Shown here: positions 43,851 to 55,076 of the stretch, piece by piece | Layout of the letters: each line of letters opens with the position of its first letter | How positions within the stretch are numbered: the stretch's first letter is position 1 | Program-made: the position numbers and the translations under genes | Assembly: GCF_030295765.1 (NCBI RefSeq) | Contig: NZ_AP027292.1 | Location: 1,178,001 to 1,242,000, forward strand | Direction: 5' to 3' | From: Neptuniibacter halophilus | Lineage (GTDB): Bacteria > Pseudomonadota > Gammaproteobacteria > Pseudomonadales > Balneatricaceae | DNA length: 64,000 nt | The notes under the pieces: generated by a model | Told to the model about the DNA's origin: nothing | The model's database searches: none | Seen by the model: the letters and a program-made list of their open reading frames with translations, nothing else

Positions 43851-45530
43851 ATGGGATGTTTGAGCTTACGGGAAACCGATGACCATCTCTCCGTTGAGGC
43901 GGTACTGGAACAACCGGAAGAAGGGGATGTTGTCGATACCAGCACCATACAGGAGTTGCTGGCGTTCTCCGGTTATGCTGCCTATAAGCCGGAGGATGAT
44001 GCCATCCACGAACTGCTCGATAGCCTGGGACAGGATGAAGAGCACCCGCCGCAATTCCCCATCACCCTGACCATCGCACGCAAACTTGATGCCCAGCTCT
44101 CGCTCACACTCAGCCCCGACAAACTGTTTGCTACCGCCAGAATACAGGCTGCCTATGGTGGCCAGTGCATCAATGCCAAACAGATTAAACAGGCCCTGAC
44201 GGATGCTCATATCTGTAAAGGCATTCGGGCTCAGGAGATCGGCGCCCTGCTGAAAGCAGCACAACATGCCAAACCGGGAAAAGTTCTGGAAAAAGTTATC
44301 GCCTGCGGCAAACAGCCGGAACATGGTCGGGACGGCGAGTGGATTGCTGATGTCCAGTCCCTGCGCGAGCAGTTGAACCAACCCACTCAGCGCGAAGACG
44401 GCACCGTTGACCTGCTCGACTTCGGTGAGATTATGACGGTCAAAGAGGGTGAGCTGCTGATGCACCTTGAGCCGCCGACGCCCGGCAAACTGGGTTTCAC
44501 CGTCACCGGTGAGGTTATCCCCCCCATCCCCGGAAAAGCCGTTCCCTTTACCCCGGCTGAAGGGGTCAAACTGAATGCGGAAAAAGATCAGATTCTGGCT
44601 ACCCGCAAAGGCCTTCCGGTGCGCCAGCCCCGGGGGATCAGGGTAGATCAGGTTTACACCTGCAGCAAAGTCGATGTAGGTACTGGCCATATCACCTTCG
44701 ATGGCAGCGTTATTATTAAGGGCGATGTAGAAGACTCGATGAAAATCAGCGCTACCGGAGATGTGACCATTGGTGGCTCTGTGTATTACGCCACAATCGA
44801 GGCCGGCGGCGATATCATTGTCAAAAATGGCGTGATCGGCCGCCAGTTACAGGATCAAAACCATCAGTTCAACAGTGATGACATCAACTGTACGCTGCGG
44901 GCAGCCGGCCACATACAGATTGGTTTTGCTCAGTACGCCCGCCTGGAAGCGGGTGCAGGCATCAGTGTTGAAAAGCAACTGCTGCATTGCATGAGCCGTA
45001 CTGCGGGACTGATTGAACTGGGCAAAGGGCAGCGCGATAAAAACAGCAAACTGATCGGTGGTATCAGTTACGCAGGCAGTGGCGTTATCTGTGCAAACTA
45101 CGGGACAGAAGCGTTTATTCCTACCGAGATACGGCTCTGTTTTGATCAGCAAGGCAAAGCTCAGGAACAGGAACTGCTGGAAAAGCTAAACAGTAACAGT
45201 AAGCTGCTGAAAGAGCTGAAGTTATTAATACCCAAGCTGCGAGAGCTACCTAAAACGCCTGAAACAACGGAGAAAACCCAACGTCTGGTCAGTACCATTG
45301 AACACACCAGCAAACTGATTGCCACGCTAAAACACAAGATCCGCAAACTTCGGGTATATCTGCTACAACAGCGTCAGGCCTCTACAATGCTCGCCCGCGG
45401 GCATATCTACCCTAATGTTAAAGTCTATATCGCCGAGCAGCCATTCAAGTTCAGTGAACCCTGCATCGGTGGCGGGGTGAGCTATCAGGGTGGCGAGGTG
45501 GCCTACGATTCTGGCCTGCGCCAGACATAA
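43851..45530 (+). CDS. DUF342 / FapA-like flagellar assembly-type protein
   Basis: A 559-residue cytoplasmic protein with the DUF342 core (about 195-440), a right-handed beta-helix-like region with repeated 'G.I.V.G.V' strands such as DVTIGGSVYYATIEAGGDIIVKNG, here seen across residues about 295-330. A coiled coil follows (about 430-510, EQELLEKLNSNSKLLKELK type) and a short C-terminal strand region. The family includes FapA/YlxA-like proteins reported to affect polar organisation of flagella in Vibrio; the function here is inferred only from the family. Monocistronic, with its own terminator. Confidence 0.82.
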   Translation: MGCLSLRETDDHLSVEAVLEQPEEGDVVDTSTIQELLAFSGYAAYKPEDDAIHELLDSLGQDEEHPPQFPITLTIARKLDAQLSLTLSPDKLFATARIQAAYGGQCINAKQIKQALTDAHICKGIRAQEIGALLKAAQHAKPGKVLEKVIACGKQPEHGRDGEWIADVQSLREQLNQPTQREDGTVDLLDFGEIMTVKEGELLMHLEPPTPGKLGFTVTGEVIPPIPGKAVPFTPAEGVKLNAEKDQILATRKGLPVRQPRGIRVDQVYTCSKVDVGTGHITFDGSVIIKGDVEDSMKISATGDVTIGGSVYYATIEAGGDIIVKNGVIGRQLQDQNHQFNSDDINCTLRAAGHIQIGFAQYARLEAGAGISVEKQLLHCMSRTAGLIELGKGQRDKNSKLIGGISYAGSGVICANYGTEAFIPTEIRLCFDQQGKAQEQELLEKLNSNSKLLKELKLLIPKLRELPKTPETTEKTQRLVSTIEHTSKLIATLKHKIRKLRVYLLQQRQASTMLARGHIYPNVKVYIAEQPFKFSEPCIGGGVSYQGGEVAYDSGLRQT

Positions 45531-45562
45531 AAAAACCGCCGTTAAGTAACGGCGGTTTTTCT
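45529..45562. terminator. bidirectional terminator between DUF342 gene and pnp
   Basis: AAAAAACCGCCGTTA/TAACGGCGGTTTTT hairpin with short loop, A run before and T run after, placed between two convergent stops; it should work for both strands. Confidence 0.93.
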
Positions 45563-45596
45563 TCAGCAGGACGCAGACAATGCGCCTGATTGATGC

Positions 45597-47702
45597 TTAG
45601 CTAACGGCATCATCTGCTTCCAGATCTTTCATAGACAGTTTGATACGGCCACGCTGGTCAACGTCCAGCACTTTAACCTTAACCATCTGATCCATCTGGA
45701 TGTAGTCAGTCACTTTCTCAACACGCTTGTTGTCGATCTGTGAGATGTGAACCAGACCGTCTTTACCCGGCAGGATGTTCACAAACGCACCGAAGTCTTC
45801 GATACGTACAACCTTACCTTCGTAAACCTGGCCGATCTCAGCTTCAGCAGTGATCTCCATGATCTTGTCGGTAGCGGCTTTAGCTGCAGCTTTGTTGTCC
45901 GCGTATACGCGAACAGTACCGTCATCTTCGATATCGATGGCTGCACCGGTCTCTTCAGTCAGCGCACGGATAGTCGCGCCGCCTTTACCGATAACGTCAC
46001 GGATCTTCTCAGGGTTGATCTTAAGCTGAGTCAGAGCCGGAGCGTTTTCTGGCAGTTCAGGACGCGCGTAGCCGATAACTTTCGCCATCTCTTTGAGGAT
46101 GTGAGTACGGGCTTCGTATGCCTGCTCCAGCGCGATATCCATGATCTCTTCGGTGATACCGGTGATCTTGATATCCATCTGCAGTGCAGTCACACCACGC
46201 TCAGTACCCGCTACTTTAAAGTCCATATCACCCAGATGATCTTCGTCACCCAGGATATCGGTCAGAACGGCAAACTTGTCACCTTCTTTAACCAGACCCA
46301 TTGCGATACCGGCAACCGGAGCTTTCAGAGGAACACCTGCATCCATCATGGACAGAGATGCACCACAGACAGACGCCATGGAGCTGGAACCGTTGGATTC
46401 AGTAATCTCAGATACGATACGGATGGTGTACGGGAACTCTTCCTGAGTTGGCAGAACCGCAGAAACACCGCGACGTGCCAGACGGCCGTGACCGATCTCA
46501 CGACGACCAGCACCCATCATACGACCACACTCACCTACAGAGTATGGAGGGAAGTTGTAGTGCAGCATGAACGGATCTTTACGCTCGCCTTCCAGCGCGT
46601 CAATGATCTGCTGATCACGTGCAGTACCCAGAGTACAAGTCGCGATGGCCTGAGTTTCACCACGGGTGAACAGTGCAGAACCGTGTGTACCCTGCAGTAC
46701 GTCGATCTGAACATCGATCCCACGAACAGTCTTGTTGTCACGACCATCAATACGTGGTTCGCCGTTAACGATACGGCCACGTACGATCTCTTTCTCCAGA
46801 GAGCTTACGATACCAGAGATATCGCCTGCAGAAGGCTGACCTTCTTCATCACCCGCCAGTGCTTCAACTGCTTTCGCGCGCAGCTCAGACAGGGCATTCT
46901 GGCGCTGCATTTTGTCAGCAACCTGATACGCCGCTGCAATACCTTCGCCTACTTCAGCACGTACTTTGGCAATCAGATCTTCATCCTTCGCAGGAGCAGT
47001 CCATTCCCACTCAGGCTTGCCAGCTTCAGCTTTCAGTTCGTTGATCGCGTTGATCGCAACCTGCATCTCCTGGTGTGCAAACAGTACCGCACCCAGCATT
47101 TCGTCTTCAGACAGTTCCTGTGCTTCGGATTCAACCATCAGTACTGCATCCGTAGTACCGGCAACCACCATGTCCAGCTCAGACGTAGCCAGTTGCTCGT
47201 AAGACGGGTTCAGCAGGTAGCCTGCATCTTCAGTGAAGCCAACACGTGCAGCACCGATCGGACCCTGGAAAGGGATACCGGAGATAGCCAGAGCAGCAGA
47301 AGTACCGAGCATCGCAGCGATATCCGGATCGTTCTTCTTGTCAGCAGATACGACAGTACAAACCACCTGTACTTCGTTCATGTAACCTTTCGGGAACAGT
47401 GGACGAATCGGACGGTCGATCAGACGGGAAGTCAGCGTCTCTTTCTCGGAAGGACGAGCTTCACGCTTGAAGAAGCCACCCGGGATACGGCCAACTGCGT
47501 AGTATTTTTCCTGGTAGTGGACAGACAGCGGGAAGAAACCCTGACCTTCTTTTGCTTCCTTCGCACCGACAACGGTACACAGTACTTCGTTGCCACCCAT
47601 TTTGACCAGAACGGAACCTGTAGCCTGGCGCGCAACGCGGCCAGTCTCGATAGTCACTTCCTGACCACCAAACTGGAATGTTTTTGTTGTTACTTGGAAC
47701 AC
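45597..47702 (-). CDS. pnp: polyribonucleotide nucleotidyltransferase (PNPase)
   Basis: A 701-residue phosphorolytic 3'-5' exoribonuclease of the RNA degradosome. Two RNase PH-like halves (about 1-230 and 310-550) joined by a helical linker, then KH ([20 protein letters not shown]) and S1 ([21 protein letters not shown]) domains. The second core has the conserved [15 protein letters not shown] motif as [14 protein letters not shown] start with AAGGAA 5-6 bases upstream. A long hairpin in its leader suggests RNase III-dependent autocontrol as in E. coli. Confidence 0.97.
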   Translation of the reverse strand: MFQVTTKTFQFGGQEVTIETGRVARQATGSVLVKMGGNEVLCTVVGAKEAKEGQGFFPLSVHYQEKYYAVGRIPGGFFKREARPSEKETLTSRLIDRPIRPLFPKGYMNEVQVVCTVVSADKKNDPDIAAMLGTSAALAISGIPFQGPIGAARVGFTEDAGYLLNPSYEQLATSELDMVVAGTTDAVLMVESEAQELSEDEMLGAVLFAHQEMQVAINAINELKAEAGKPEWEWTAPAKDEDLIAKVRAEVGEGIAAAYQVADKMQRQNALSELRAKAVEALAGDEEGQPSAGDISGIVSSLEKEIVRGRIVNGEPRIDGRDNKTVRGIDVQIDVLQGTHGSALFTRGETQAIATCTLGTARDQQIIDALEGERKDPFMLHYNFPPYSVGECGRMMGAGRREIGHGRLARRGVSAVLPTQEEFPYTIRIVSEITESNGSSSMASVCGASLSMMDAGVPLKAPVAGIAMGLVKEGDKFAVLTDILGDEDHLGDMDFKVAGTERGVTALQMDIKITGITEEIMDIALEQAYEARTHILKEMAKVIGYARPELPENAPALTQLKINPEKIRDVIGKGGATIRALTEETGAAIDIEDDGTVRVYADNKAAAKAATDKIMEITAEAEIGQVYEGKVVRIEDFGAFVNILPGKDGLVHISQIDNKRVEKVTDYIQMDQMVKVKVLDVDQRGRIKLSMKDLEADDAVS

Positions 47703-47767
47703 ACTAATTTCCTTTTCTTAATGGTGGGGCAGCGTGCGGATAACGGTTCATTCTCTATGTCTTGCCA

Positions 47768-47809
47768 GTACTCTGATGGACTCTTGTGAGCGAAAGCCCA
47801 TCAGAGTAC
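47768..47809 (-). promoter_or_regulatory. pnp leader hairpin, probable RNase III site
   Basis: On the minus strand GTACTCTGATGG pairs perfectly with CCATCAGAGTAC (12 bp) around an 18-nt loop, about 65 bp upstream of the pnp start. E. coli pnp mRNA has a comparable leader stem that is cut by RNase III and then degraded by PNPase itself. Confidence 0.6.
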
Positions 47810-47847
47810 AGGCGGGATGAAAACGTTAACCGGTTGCCAGACCCCGG

Positions 47848-47879
47848 ATAAAATCAGGGCCATACAATGTATGGCCCTG
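47848..47879 (-). terminator. rpsO terminator (partial, in rpsO-pnp spacer)
   Basis: On the minus strand CAGGGCCATAC/GTATGGCCCTG, an 11-bp perfect stem with a 3-base loop, followed by ATTTTATCC. It begins 16 bp after the rpsO stop. In related bacteria this terminator is leaky and lets part of the transcripts enter pnp. Confidence 0.85.
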
Positions 47880-47895
47880 AGGAATTCACACTAAC

Positions 47896-48165
47896 TTAGC
47901 GACGCAGACCCAGACGCTTGATCAGATCCAGGTAACGATCAGCATCTTTACCTTTCAGGTAGTCCAGCAGCTTACGACGCTGGTTTACCATGCGGATCAG
48001 ACCGCGACGAGAGTGATGGTCGTGCTTGTTTGCTTTGAAGTGAGACTGCAGACCTTCGATGTTAGCAGACAGCAGAGCTACCTGAACTTCCGGGGAACCA
48101 GTATCGCCTTCGCCACGTGCAAACTCAGCAACGATAGCCGCTTTTTTCTCAACAGTTAGAGCCAT
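47896..48165 (-). CDS. rpsO: 30S ribosomal protein S15
   Basis: An 89-residue primary 16S-binding protein. Start at MALTVEKK with AGGAG seven bases before. Signature blocks: [29 protein letters not shown] and LLDYLKGKD. Between truB and pnp as in E. coli. Confidence 0.98.
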   Translation of the reverse strand: MALTVEKKAAIVAEFARGEGDTGSPEVQVALLSANIEGLQSHFKANKHDHHSRRGLIRMVNQRRKLLDYLKGKDADRYLDLIKRLGLRR

Positions 48166-48290
48166 TGTAAATCTCCTAAAAAATATGCACACAGCTCAAT
48201 CGGAGCTGCCGGATTAATTGAAACGATGCACCGAGCATATTTTCAGTGCAACGCCACAGTTCTGAGTCTCGTATGAGGCTCAAAAATTCT

Positions 48291-49256
48291 TTATTGATCG
48301 TCTTCGGTACAGACCAGACGTTTCGGTTTGAAACGCTGTTCTACGACTTCAGCCACGCCCAGAAAGCGCGGTGTTTCAGCCGCAGTGAATAACCGCACCA
48401 TTGAACCTTCAGGGTAGCTGTCCTGAACGACAGACTGACCATGCAGAATCAGATCACTCTGCTTCTGATCGAGGCTCGCTGCCGGCAAATCTGCCACAGC
48501 GGCCCAGGCCGGCAATAATAGCTTATCCAGCTCGGTTTGTATGCCCTTTTGCTCGGATTCACCGGCATTTTCCGGGACTTTCTCCCGGAGTTCATCCAGG
48601 CTCATCATCTGCTCTGATTTAAACTCACCGACATCCAGCCGGTGCAGCATACTCACATGCGCACCGCAGCCCAGCAGATGACCCAGATCCTCGACAATGG
48701 AGCGGATATAGGTTCCCTTAGAACAGAAAACCTCAAGATCCAGCTCATCCTCGCGCAGATCGGTCAGCCTGATCTCATGAATCGTAACCTGCCGGGGTTT
48801 GACCTCAACCTGAATGCCTTTACGCGCCAGCTTATACAGCGGCTGTCCCTGATGTTTCAGGGCGGAAAACATCGAAGGCACCTGCTCAATCTGGCCACTG
48901 AAATGCTCAATTAACAGCGCTTCAATCTGTGCCCGACTGAGATTATCCGGTACCGGCTTCTGCTCAACTATTTCACCATCCGCATCACTGGAATCCGTTC
49001 GAATGCCCAGCTTCGCCGTGGTGATGTAGCGCTTATCTGAATCCAGCAGGTGCTGGGAAAACTTGGTCGCCTCACCCAGACAAATGGGCAACATCCCCGT
49101 CGCCAATGGATCGAGCGCACCCGTATGACCGGCCTTAGCCGCGCCATAGATACGACGAACCTGCTGCAGAGCTGAATTGGAGGAGATACCAGGCGGTTTA
49201 TTCAACAGGAATACACCGTCGACCGCCCGGCCCCGGGATTTTCTACGACGCCCCAC
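48291..49256 (-). CDS. truB: tRNA pseudouridine(55) synthase
   Basis: A 321-residue enzyme forming the pseudouridine of the T loop in nearly all tRNAs. Motifs: FLLNKPPGISSNSALQ, catalytic Asp in GHTGALDPLATGMLP, and SKGTYIRSIVEDLG. A C-terminal PUA-like domain covers about 250-320 (GVAEV at the end). GTG start, 2 bp after rbfA. Confidence 0.96.
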   Translation of the reverse strand: MGRRRKSRGRAVDGVFLLNKPPGISSNSALQQVRRIYGAAKAGHTGALDPLATGMLPICLGEATKFSQHLLDSDKRYITTAKLGIRTDSSDADGEIVEQKPVPDNLSRAQIEALLIEHFSGQIEQVPSMFSALKHQGQPLYKLARKGIQVEVKPRQVTIHEIRLTDLREDELDLEVFCSKGTYIRSIVEDLGHLLGCGAHVSMLHRLDVGEFKSEQMMSLDELREKVPENAGESEQKGIQTELDKLLLPAWAAVADLPAASLDQKQSDLILHGQSVVQDSYPEGSMVRLFTAAETPRFLGVAEVVEQRFKPKRLVCTEDDQ

Positions 49257-49258
49257 GC

Positions 49259-49660
49259 TTACTCCTCGTCGGTGTCGTTATTCGGATTCTGATTTTCCTG
49301 GCGGATAGCCGCCTCGATCAGATGGTGCAGATGTCGGCCACGCTCGATGGTTTCATCGAAGTGGAAACGCAACTGCGGCATGATACGAAGTTTGATCTTT
49401 CGGGCCAGCTCACCGCGCAGGAAACCTGCAGCGCTGTTCAGCACCTTAAGTGAATCGACGATCGCTTCTGCCTCATCCTTGCCGTTCAACGGCATTACGG
49501 TGATGTAGACATCAGAGAACCCCAGATCCTTGCTCACTTTGACATGGCTGACAGTCACCATGCCAAGGCGAGGATCTTTTACTTCAAACTGGATCAACTG
49601 AGCCAGCTCACGCTGGAGCTGGTCAGCAATCCGTTCTGTACGACTATAATCGCGTGCCAT
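49259..49660 (-). CDS. rbfA: ribosome-binding factor A
   Basis: A 133-residue 30S maturation factor with a KH-like fold. Conserved N-terminus ([17 protein letters not shown]), the [19 protein letters not shown] block and [13 protein letters not shown]. The C-terminal tail is acidic. Lies between infB and truB in the usual order. Confidence 0.95.
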   Translation of the reverse strand: MARDYSRTERIADQLQRELAQLIQFEVKDPRLGMVTVSHVKVSKDLGFSDVYITVMPLNGKDEAEAIVDSLKVLNSAAGFLRGELARKIKLRIMPQLRFHFDETIERGRHLHHLIEAAIRQENQNPNNDTDEE

Positions 49661-49677
49661 AAAGGGTATTTATTACC

Positions 49678-52218
49678 TTAAAGTGTGCGCTGAACTTCAA
49701 CTGTGTCGTAAACCTCAATCTGGTCGCCGACTTTAACATCATTGTAGTTCTTAACGCCGATACCACATTCCATACCCTGACGGACTTCGTTAACGTTATC
49801 TTTGAAGCGGCGCAGGGATTCCAGCTCACCTTCATAGATAACCACGTTTTCACGCAGAACACGGATACGCTTATTACGGAATACGGTACCCTCTGTAACC
49901 ATACAGCCGGCCACCGCACCAATCTTAGGCGCCTTGAAGACATCACGTACTTCGGCAATACCCACGATCTCTTCACGGTATTCAGGAGAGAGCAGACCGC
50001 CCATCGCCTGTTTAACGTCATCGATGATGTCGTAGATAACGCTGTAGTAACGCAGTTCAATACCTTCACGTTCCAGTACCTGACGCGCCTGAGCGTCAGC
50101 ACGAACATTAAAGCCGACCATCAGTGCCGAAGCGGTCACAGCCAGGTTGGCATCGGTTTCTGCGATACCACCTACACCACCGGAAACGATATTTACCTTC
50201 ACTTCGTCGGTAGACAGATCTTCCAGTGCGTGAGTCAGTGCTTCCAAAGAACCACGAACGTCGGTTTTAAGTACGATGTTGAATGTCTTCACATCGCCCG
50301 CCTGCATGTTCGCAAACAGGTTTTCCAGCTTGGATTTCTGCTGACGCGCCAGTTTCACATCACGGTATTTACCCTGACGGAACAGAGCGACTTCACGGGC
50401 TTTCTTCTCATTGGATACCATGGTGAATTCATCACCCGCATCCGGAGTACCGTCCAGACCCTGAATCTCAACAGGGATTGCAGGACCCGCTTCCTCGATT
50501 GGCTTACCGTTTTCATCCAGCATCGCACGGATACGACCGTAATGCAGACCAGCCAGAACGATGTCACCTTTACGCAGTGTACCGTTCTGTACCAGAACCG
50601 TAGCCACAGGACCGCGACCTTTATCAAGACGGGATTCAACAACCACGCCCTGACCCGGTGCGTTTGGCACTGCTGTCAGTTCAAGAATCTCAGCCTGCAG
50701 AAGAACAGCGTCCAGCAGCTCATCGATACCCTGACCGGTTTTCGCAGAAACGTTAACAAACTGGTTCTCACCACCCCACTCTTCAGGGATGACATCGAGG
50801 GCAGCCAGCTCATTCTTAACACGATCCGGATCAGCCTGTTCTTTATCAATCTTGTTGACCGCTACCACCAGAGGTACACCCGCCGCTTTGGCGTGTTTTA
50901 CCGCTTCTTCGGTCTGCGGCATTACGCCGTCATCGGCTGCTACCACCAGAATAACGATATCCGTTACCGAGGCACCACGTGCACGCATCGCGGTGAAGGC
51001 TGCGTGGCCCGGTGTATCCAGGAAGGTCACCATGCCGTTATCGGTATCTACGTGGTAAGCACCAATGTGCTGGGTAATACCACCGGACTCGCCGGAAGCA
51101 ACACGGGATGAACGGATGTAGTCCAGCAGAGACGTCTTACCATGGTCTACGTGACCCATTACGGTAACAACCGGCGCACGGCTGGCAGCCTCACCCTGCT
51201 GTGCCTGAATGCTTTCCAGCAGCGCTTCTTCCACTGCGTTTTCCTGCAGCGGCTTCGGCGTGTGGCCCATCTCTTCAACAACCAGAGTGGCAGTATCCTG
51301 ATCAATTACCTGGTTAATAGTCGCCATGGCGCCCATACCAAACATGATCTTGATCACCTCGGCCGCCTTGACGTTCATCTTCTTCGCCAGATCAGCTACA
51401 GTGATGCTCTCAGGAACGCTGACTTCCAGAACCTGCTGAGTGGTTGGCTCCTTGAAGCCATGCTCGTTTGGTTTGTTGGAGATCGGTCTACCGTTCTTAC
51501 CGCGGTTACGGCTGATCTTGCCACCACGACGGTCATTACGGTTGTCAGGGCCTTTTTTCTTACCTTTAGGGGCACGACGATCATCGCGCGGAGCGGCTTC
51601 TTTCTTCTTCGCCTGCTCCTGAGCCTGGAAACGAGCTTCCGCTTCAGCTTCCGCCTTCTGACGACGCGCTTCCTCTTCCTCTTCACGCTTGACCCGTGCA
51701 GCTTCTTCCGCTTCGCGCTGTTTACGCTCAGCATCTTCAGCCTGTTTTTCACGGTCCGCTGCTTCTGCAGCTTCACGCTCCGCCTGTTCAGCGGCGTCTT
51801 TAACCGCCTGCTCTTCTGCTTCGCGCTGCAGACGCTCCTCTTCGAGACGGCTCTCTTCAGCTTTCTGGGCTTCCAGTGCTGCGGCTTCCGTCTGTTCAGC
51901 GCCATCCATTTCGGAGCGCTTCACATAGGTGCGTTTTTTACGTACTTCAACATTGACGGTTTTCTTCTTACCGGATGCACCGGCAACCTTCAGCGTCGAG
52001 GTTGTCTTACGCTTCAGGGTGATCTTCTTCGGCTCACCGTCGCTGTTCTCTTCACCGTGGCTCCGCTTGAGGTGGGTGAGCAGTGTCTGCCGCTCACCCT
52101 CGGAAACCTCAGCGGTCTCATTCTTACCTGAAATGCCAGCTTCCTGCATTTGCTCCAGCAAACGCTCAACGGAAACACCAACCATTTCGGCAAGTTGCTT
52201 AACTGTTACTTCTGCCAT
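49678..52218 (-). CDS. infB: translation initiation factor IF-2
   Basis: An 846-residue GTPase that places initiator tRNA on the 30S subunit. An N-terminal IF2_N domain is followed by a long charged, Glu/Ala/Lys-rich linker (about 105-225) and an Arg/Lys/Gly stretch; a second IF2_N domain sits near 270-320. GTPase motifs are GHVDHGKT (from residue 355), DTPGH and NKID. Domains II, III and C2 follow in full. The gene order with nusA and rbfA is canonical. Internal starts as in E. coli are possible but cannot be shown. Confidence 0.97.
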   Translation of the reverse strand: MAEVTVKQLAEMVGVSVERLLEQMQEAGISGKNETAEVSEGERQTLLTHLKRSHGEENSDGEPKKITLKRKTTSTLKVAGASGKKKTVNVEVRKKRTYVKRSEMDGAEQTEAAALEAQKAEESRLEEERLQREAEEQAVKDAAEQAEREAAEAADREKQAEDAERKQREAEEAARVKREEEEEARRQKAEAEAEARFQAQEQAKKKEAAPRDDRRAPKGKKKGPDNRNDRRGGKISRNRGKNGRPISNKPNEHGFKEPTTQQVLEVSVPESITVADLAKKMNVKAAEVIKIMFGMGAMATINQVIDQDTATLVVEEMGHTPKPLQENAVEEALLESIQAQQGEAASRAPVVTVMGHVDHGKTSLLDYIRSSRVASGESGGITQHIGAYHVDTDNGMVTFLDTPGHAAFTAMRARGASVTDIVILVVAADDGVMPQTEEAVKHAKAAGVPLVVAVNKIDKEQADPDRVKNELAALDVIPEEWGGENQFVNVSAKTGQGIDELLDAVLLQAEILELTAVPNAPGQGVVVESRLDKGRGPVATVLVQNGTLRKGDIVLAGLHYGRIRAMLDENGKPIEEAGPAIPVEIQGLDGTPDAGDEFTMVSNEKKAREVALFRQGKYRDVKLARQQKSKLENLFANMQAGDVKTFNIVLKTDVRGSLEALTHALEDLSTDEVKVNIVSGGVGGIAETDANLAVTASALMVGFNVRADAQARQVLEREGIELRYYSVIYDIIDDVKQAMGGLLSPEYREEIVGIAEVRDVFKAPKIGAVAGCMVTEGTVFRNKRIRVLRENVVIYEGELESLRRFKDNVNEVRQGMECGIGVKNYNDVKVGDQIEVYDTVEVQRTL

Positions 52219-52245
52219 AAAGGAGGCTCCTCTTTCCGTTAATCT

Positions 52246-53733
52246 TTACTCTTCAGCAAACCATGGTGCGCGAGCAGTCATGATTAACTCTGCGGCCCGT
52301 TCTTCAGTCAGGCCTTCGATCTCAAGCAGGTCATCAATTGACTGTTCTGCCAGATCTTCCATTGTGATCACGCCCTGAGCGGCCAGTTGGAAAGCGAGGT
52401 GCTTGTCCATACCGTCCATCTCCAGCAGATCCTGCGCCGGTTCCGCATTGTCCAGCTTCTCTTCGCTGGCAATCGCCAGGTTCAACAGCGCATCTTTCGC
52501 CCGTTTACGCAGCTCTTCAACGATATCTTCATCGAAACCGTCAATCTCAAGCATCTCGTCAACCGGGACATAAGCCACCTCTTCAAGGGTGGTGAAACCT
52601 TCTTCAACCAGCACTTCCGCAACGTCTTCATCAACGTCCAGGTGATTGATAAAGGTATCGATAACAGAGCCCACCTCAGACTGATGCTTCTGCTGGGCTT
52701 CCTCTTCGGTCATCACGTTCAGTTCCCAGCCGGTCAGCTCAGAGGCCAGACGCACGTTCTGTCCGCTGCGACCAATCGCCATTGCCAGGTTCTCTTCAGC
52801 AACCGCCACATCCATGGAGTGGGTCTCTTCATCCATCACGATGGATGCCACATCAGCCGGCGCCATGGCATTGATCACCAACTGCGCAGGATTGTCATCC
52901 CACAGCACGATATCAACACGCTCACCGCCCAGCTCGTTAGAAACCGCCTGAACACGGGAACCACGCATACCTACGCAGGCACCCACAGGATCGATACGGC
53001 CATCGTTAGTTTTCACCGCGATTTTGGCGCGAGAGCCCGGATCACGGGAAGCCGCACGAATTTCGATCACCTCTTCAGAGATCTCCGGTACTTCGATGCG
53101 GAACAGTTCGATCAGCATCTCATTACAGGAGCGGCTCATAATAAGCTGAGGACCACGACCCTCTGAGCGAACCTCAAGCAGAACAGCACGTACACGGTCA
53201 CCCATGCGGAACGCTTCACGCTGGATCAACTGATCGCGTGGCAGCAGCGCCTCGGCGTTGTTGCCCAGATCTACAATAATGTTATCGCGTGTCACTTTTT
53301 TAACACTGCCCGAGATCAACTCGCCCTGACGATCGCGATACTGCTCAACCACTTTTGCGCGCTCAGCTTCACGTACTTTCTGTACGATAACCTGCTTTGC
53401 AGTCTGTGCAGCAATACGGCCAAACTTAACCGACTCGACCTGCTCTTCGTGCATATCGCCTGGCTGCAGTGCGCTGTCGATCTCTTCAGCTTCCTGCATT
53501 GTCAGCTCAGTACCCAGTGCAGGTACCGCATCGTTGCTCACTACCAGCCAACGACGGAAGGTTTCGTAATCGCCTGTAGCGCGGTCAATAACCACGCGAA
53601 TATCGGCTTCTTCCTCATAACGCTTCTTAGTGGCTGTAGCCAGCGCCACTTCAATGGCTTCGAAAATAACTTCTTTCGGAACGTCTTTCTCGTTAGAAAC
53701 TGCTTCCGCAACCAACAGAATCTCTTTATTCAT
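52246..53733 (-). CDS. nusA: transcription termination/antitermination factor NusA
   Basis: A 495-residue RNA polymerase-binding factor. N-terminal domain (1-125), S1 domain (about 130-200), two KH domains ([20 protein letters not shown] and the [20 protein letters not shown] block), and two acidic C-terminal repeats (about 365-420 and 440-490) typical of gammaproteobacteria. It is expected to act at the boxA sites of the rrn operon in this window. Confidence 0.97.
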   Translation of the reverse strand: MNKEILLVAEAVSNEKDVPKEVIFEAIEVALATATKKRYEEEADIRVVIDRATGDYETFRRWLVVSNDAVPALGTELTMQEAEEIDSALQPGDMHEEQVESVKFGRIAAQTAKQVIVQKVREAERAKVVEQYRDRQGELISGSVKKVTRDNIIVDLGNNAEALLPRDQLIQREAFRMGDRVRAVLLEVRSEGRGPQLIMSRSCNEMLIELFRIEVPEISEEVIEIRAASRDPGSRAKIAVKTNDGRIDPVGACVGMRGSRVQAVSNELGGERVDIVLWDDNPAQLVINAMAPADVASIVMDEETHSMDVAVAEENLAMAIGRSGQNVRLASELTGWELNVMTEEEAQQKHQSEVGSVIDTFINHLDVDEDVAEVLVEEGFTTLEEVAYVPVDEMLEIDGFDEDIVEELRKRAKDALLNLAIASEEKLDNAEPAQDLLEMDGMDKHLAFQLAAQGVITMEDLAEQSIDDLLEIEGLTEERAAELIMTARAPWFAEE

Positions 53734-53765
53734 GCCTCTGCCTCGCCTAGACCTCTAATCCACGT

Positions 53766-54221
53766 TTAGAACTGAGGGATAATGTTTGCCCGATCGATAT
53801 AATCGATTGGCAGCATATATTCTTCATTGTCGACCACGACCAGTATGTCTTCGCCTTCAACACCATTGAGTACGCCTTTAAACTTACGGCGACCCTCAAA
53901 CGCAATTCGCAATTTCACCTGCACCTGATGGCCGGCATAATCTGCGAACTGTTCCAGAGTAAAAAGGGGACGGTCCATACCCGGGGAGGACACCTCAAGG
54001 GTGTAGTTTCCGGCAATCGGATCTTCTACATCCATAATACCGCTGACCTGATGGCTGACTTTAGCGCAGTCGTCTACGTTAATGCCGTTCTCAGAATCGA
54101 TATACACCCGCAGGGTGCTGTGTTTTCCCTGTGAGAGAAACTCAATACCCCAGAGCTCAAACCCCAGTGCGGTAACCGAGGGTTCAATCAACTCCTGTAA
54201 AAGTTTCATTTTCGCTGACAC
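53766..54221 (-). CDS. rimP: ribosome maturation factor RimP
   Basis: A 151-residue 30S assembly factor. Conserved [35 protein letters not shown] and [13 protein letters not shown] blocks. I use the GTG at 54221 because AGGTGGG stands 7 bases before it and the length then equals that of E. coli RimP; the ATG four codons later is the alternative. First protein gene of the rimP-nusA-infB operon. Confidence 0.93.
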   Translation of the reverse strand: MSAKMKLLQELIEPSVTALGFELWGIEFLSQGKHSTLRVYIDSENGINVDDCAKVSHQVSGIMDVEDPIAGNYTLEVSSPGMDRPLFTLEQFADYAGHQVQVKLRIAFEGRRKFKGVLNGVEGEDILVVVDNEEYMLPIDYIDRANIIPQF

Positions 54222-54302
54222 GAATAGCCCACCTGTACTAACACTACGCAACAAAACCTACTATGTAACAAATAGTTAGATTAAGTTTCGTGAAATTTAA
54301 AA

Positions 54303-54328
54303 ACAAAAAATGGGTCTAATGACCCATT
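54303..54328 (-). terminator. terminator or attenuator before rimP
   Basis: On the minus strand AATGGGTC/GACCCATT, 8-bp stem with loop ATTA, followed by TTTTTTG-type T run. It lies about 80 bp upstream of rimP and downstream of the initiator tRNA gene. Confidence 0.75.
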
Positions 54329-54371
54329 CCCTTTTCGCAACGAAACTCATGTTTTCGCCACTTTACAGCTA

Positions 54372-54396
54372 CGAAAAAGCCCCTTAAAAGGGGCCT
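54372..54396 (-). terminator. terminator after tRNA-fMet
   Basis: On the minus strand GCCCC/GGGGC stem with loop TTTTAA and a following TTTTT. It comes about 45 bp after the tRNA 3' end. Together with the next hairpin it makes a tandem barrier between the tRNA unit and rimP. Confidence 0.75.
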
Positions 54397-54441
54397 TACG
54401 TATACATACCCGGCCGCAACCGGATACAGACTTAATAAGGT

Positions 54442-54518
<77 letters not shown>

Positions 54519-54570
54519 TCAAAACGAGTGCAAATTGTATCTGCACCCAACACCTTTATCAAGATGATAA

Positions 54571-54657
54571 TGGTGCCCAAGGCCGGACTTGAACCGGCAC
54601 GGCCTGACGGCCACTACCCCCTCAAGATAGCGTGTCTACCAATTCCACCACTTGGGC
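54571..54657 (-). tRNA. tRNA-Leu (anticodon GAG)
   Basis: An 87-nt class II tRNA with a long variable arm (TAGTGGCCGTCAGGCCGT region) and encoded CCA; anticodon loop TTGAGGG gives GAG. It follows secG by 17 bp, as leuU does in E. coli. Confidence 0.96.
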
Positions 54658-54674
54658 AACAAACTTGTGTGCTG

Positions 54675-55061
54675 TCAGTCTGCTTTCGGAATATCTGATT
54701 CAGCAGGCGCAGCCGCTGGTTCAGAAGATTCCAATGCAGGCAGCTGAGCTTCCTGAGCAGCCGCGGCTTCTGCAGCCTGGCTTTCAATCAACTCGGCAGA
54801 AGGGATTCCTGCATCACTGACAGAGTCAGCTTTATTCTTGGCATAAACAGCCAGAATAAAACTGGTTGCAAAGATACCGGCCGCCACAATCGCAGTCATA
54901 CGCGACAGGAAGTTACCGCTACCCGAACTACCAAAAACGGTCTGAGAAGCACCCGCTCCGAAAGAAGCGCCAGCCTCAGCACCTTTACCCTGCTGAAGCA
55001 GAATCAGGCCGATAACAGCCGCTGCTAACAGCACATGTACAATCAGAACTACTGTTTCCAT
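54675..55061 (-). CDS. secG: protein translocase subunit SecG
   Basis: A 128-residue SecYEG accessory subunit. Two membrane segments (about 2-20 and 55-72) flank the conserved LLQQGKGAEAGASFGAGASQ loop. The C-terminal 50 residues are Ala/Glu/Pro-rich, which is normal for the family. Co-transcribed with tpiA upstream and tRNA-Leu downstream. Confidence 0.96.
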   Translation of the reverse strand: METVVLIVHVLLAAAVIGLILLQQGKGAEAGASFGAGASQTVFGSSGSGNFLSRMTAIVAAGIFATSFILAVYAKNKADSVSDAGIPSAELIESQAAEAAAAQEAQLPALESSEPAAAPAESDIPKAD

Positions 55062-55076
55062 CTCTGAACCGTCTGT

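Noticed and set aside
45747..47789. 680-codon open frame on the plus strand opposite pnp
   Set aside because: It lies wholly antisense to the clearly conserved pnp gene, its product is rich in Phe, Arg, Cys and Thr without any domain, and it mirrors the codon bias of pnp. It is a shadow frame.
50230..52131. Two long plus-strand frames (293 and 329 codons) opposite infB
   Set aside because: They are antisense to conserved infB, are compositionally odd (Phe/Leu/Ser runs that mirror the Glu/Ala/Lys linker) and have no recognisable motif.
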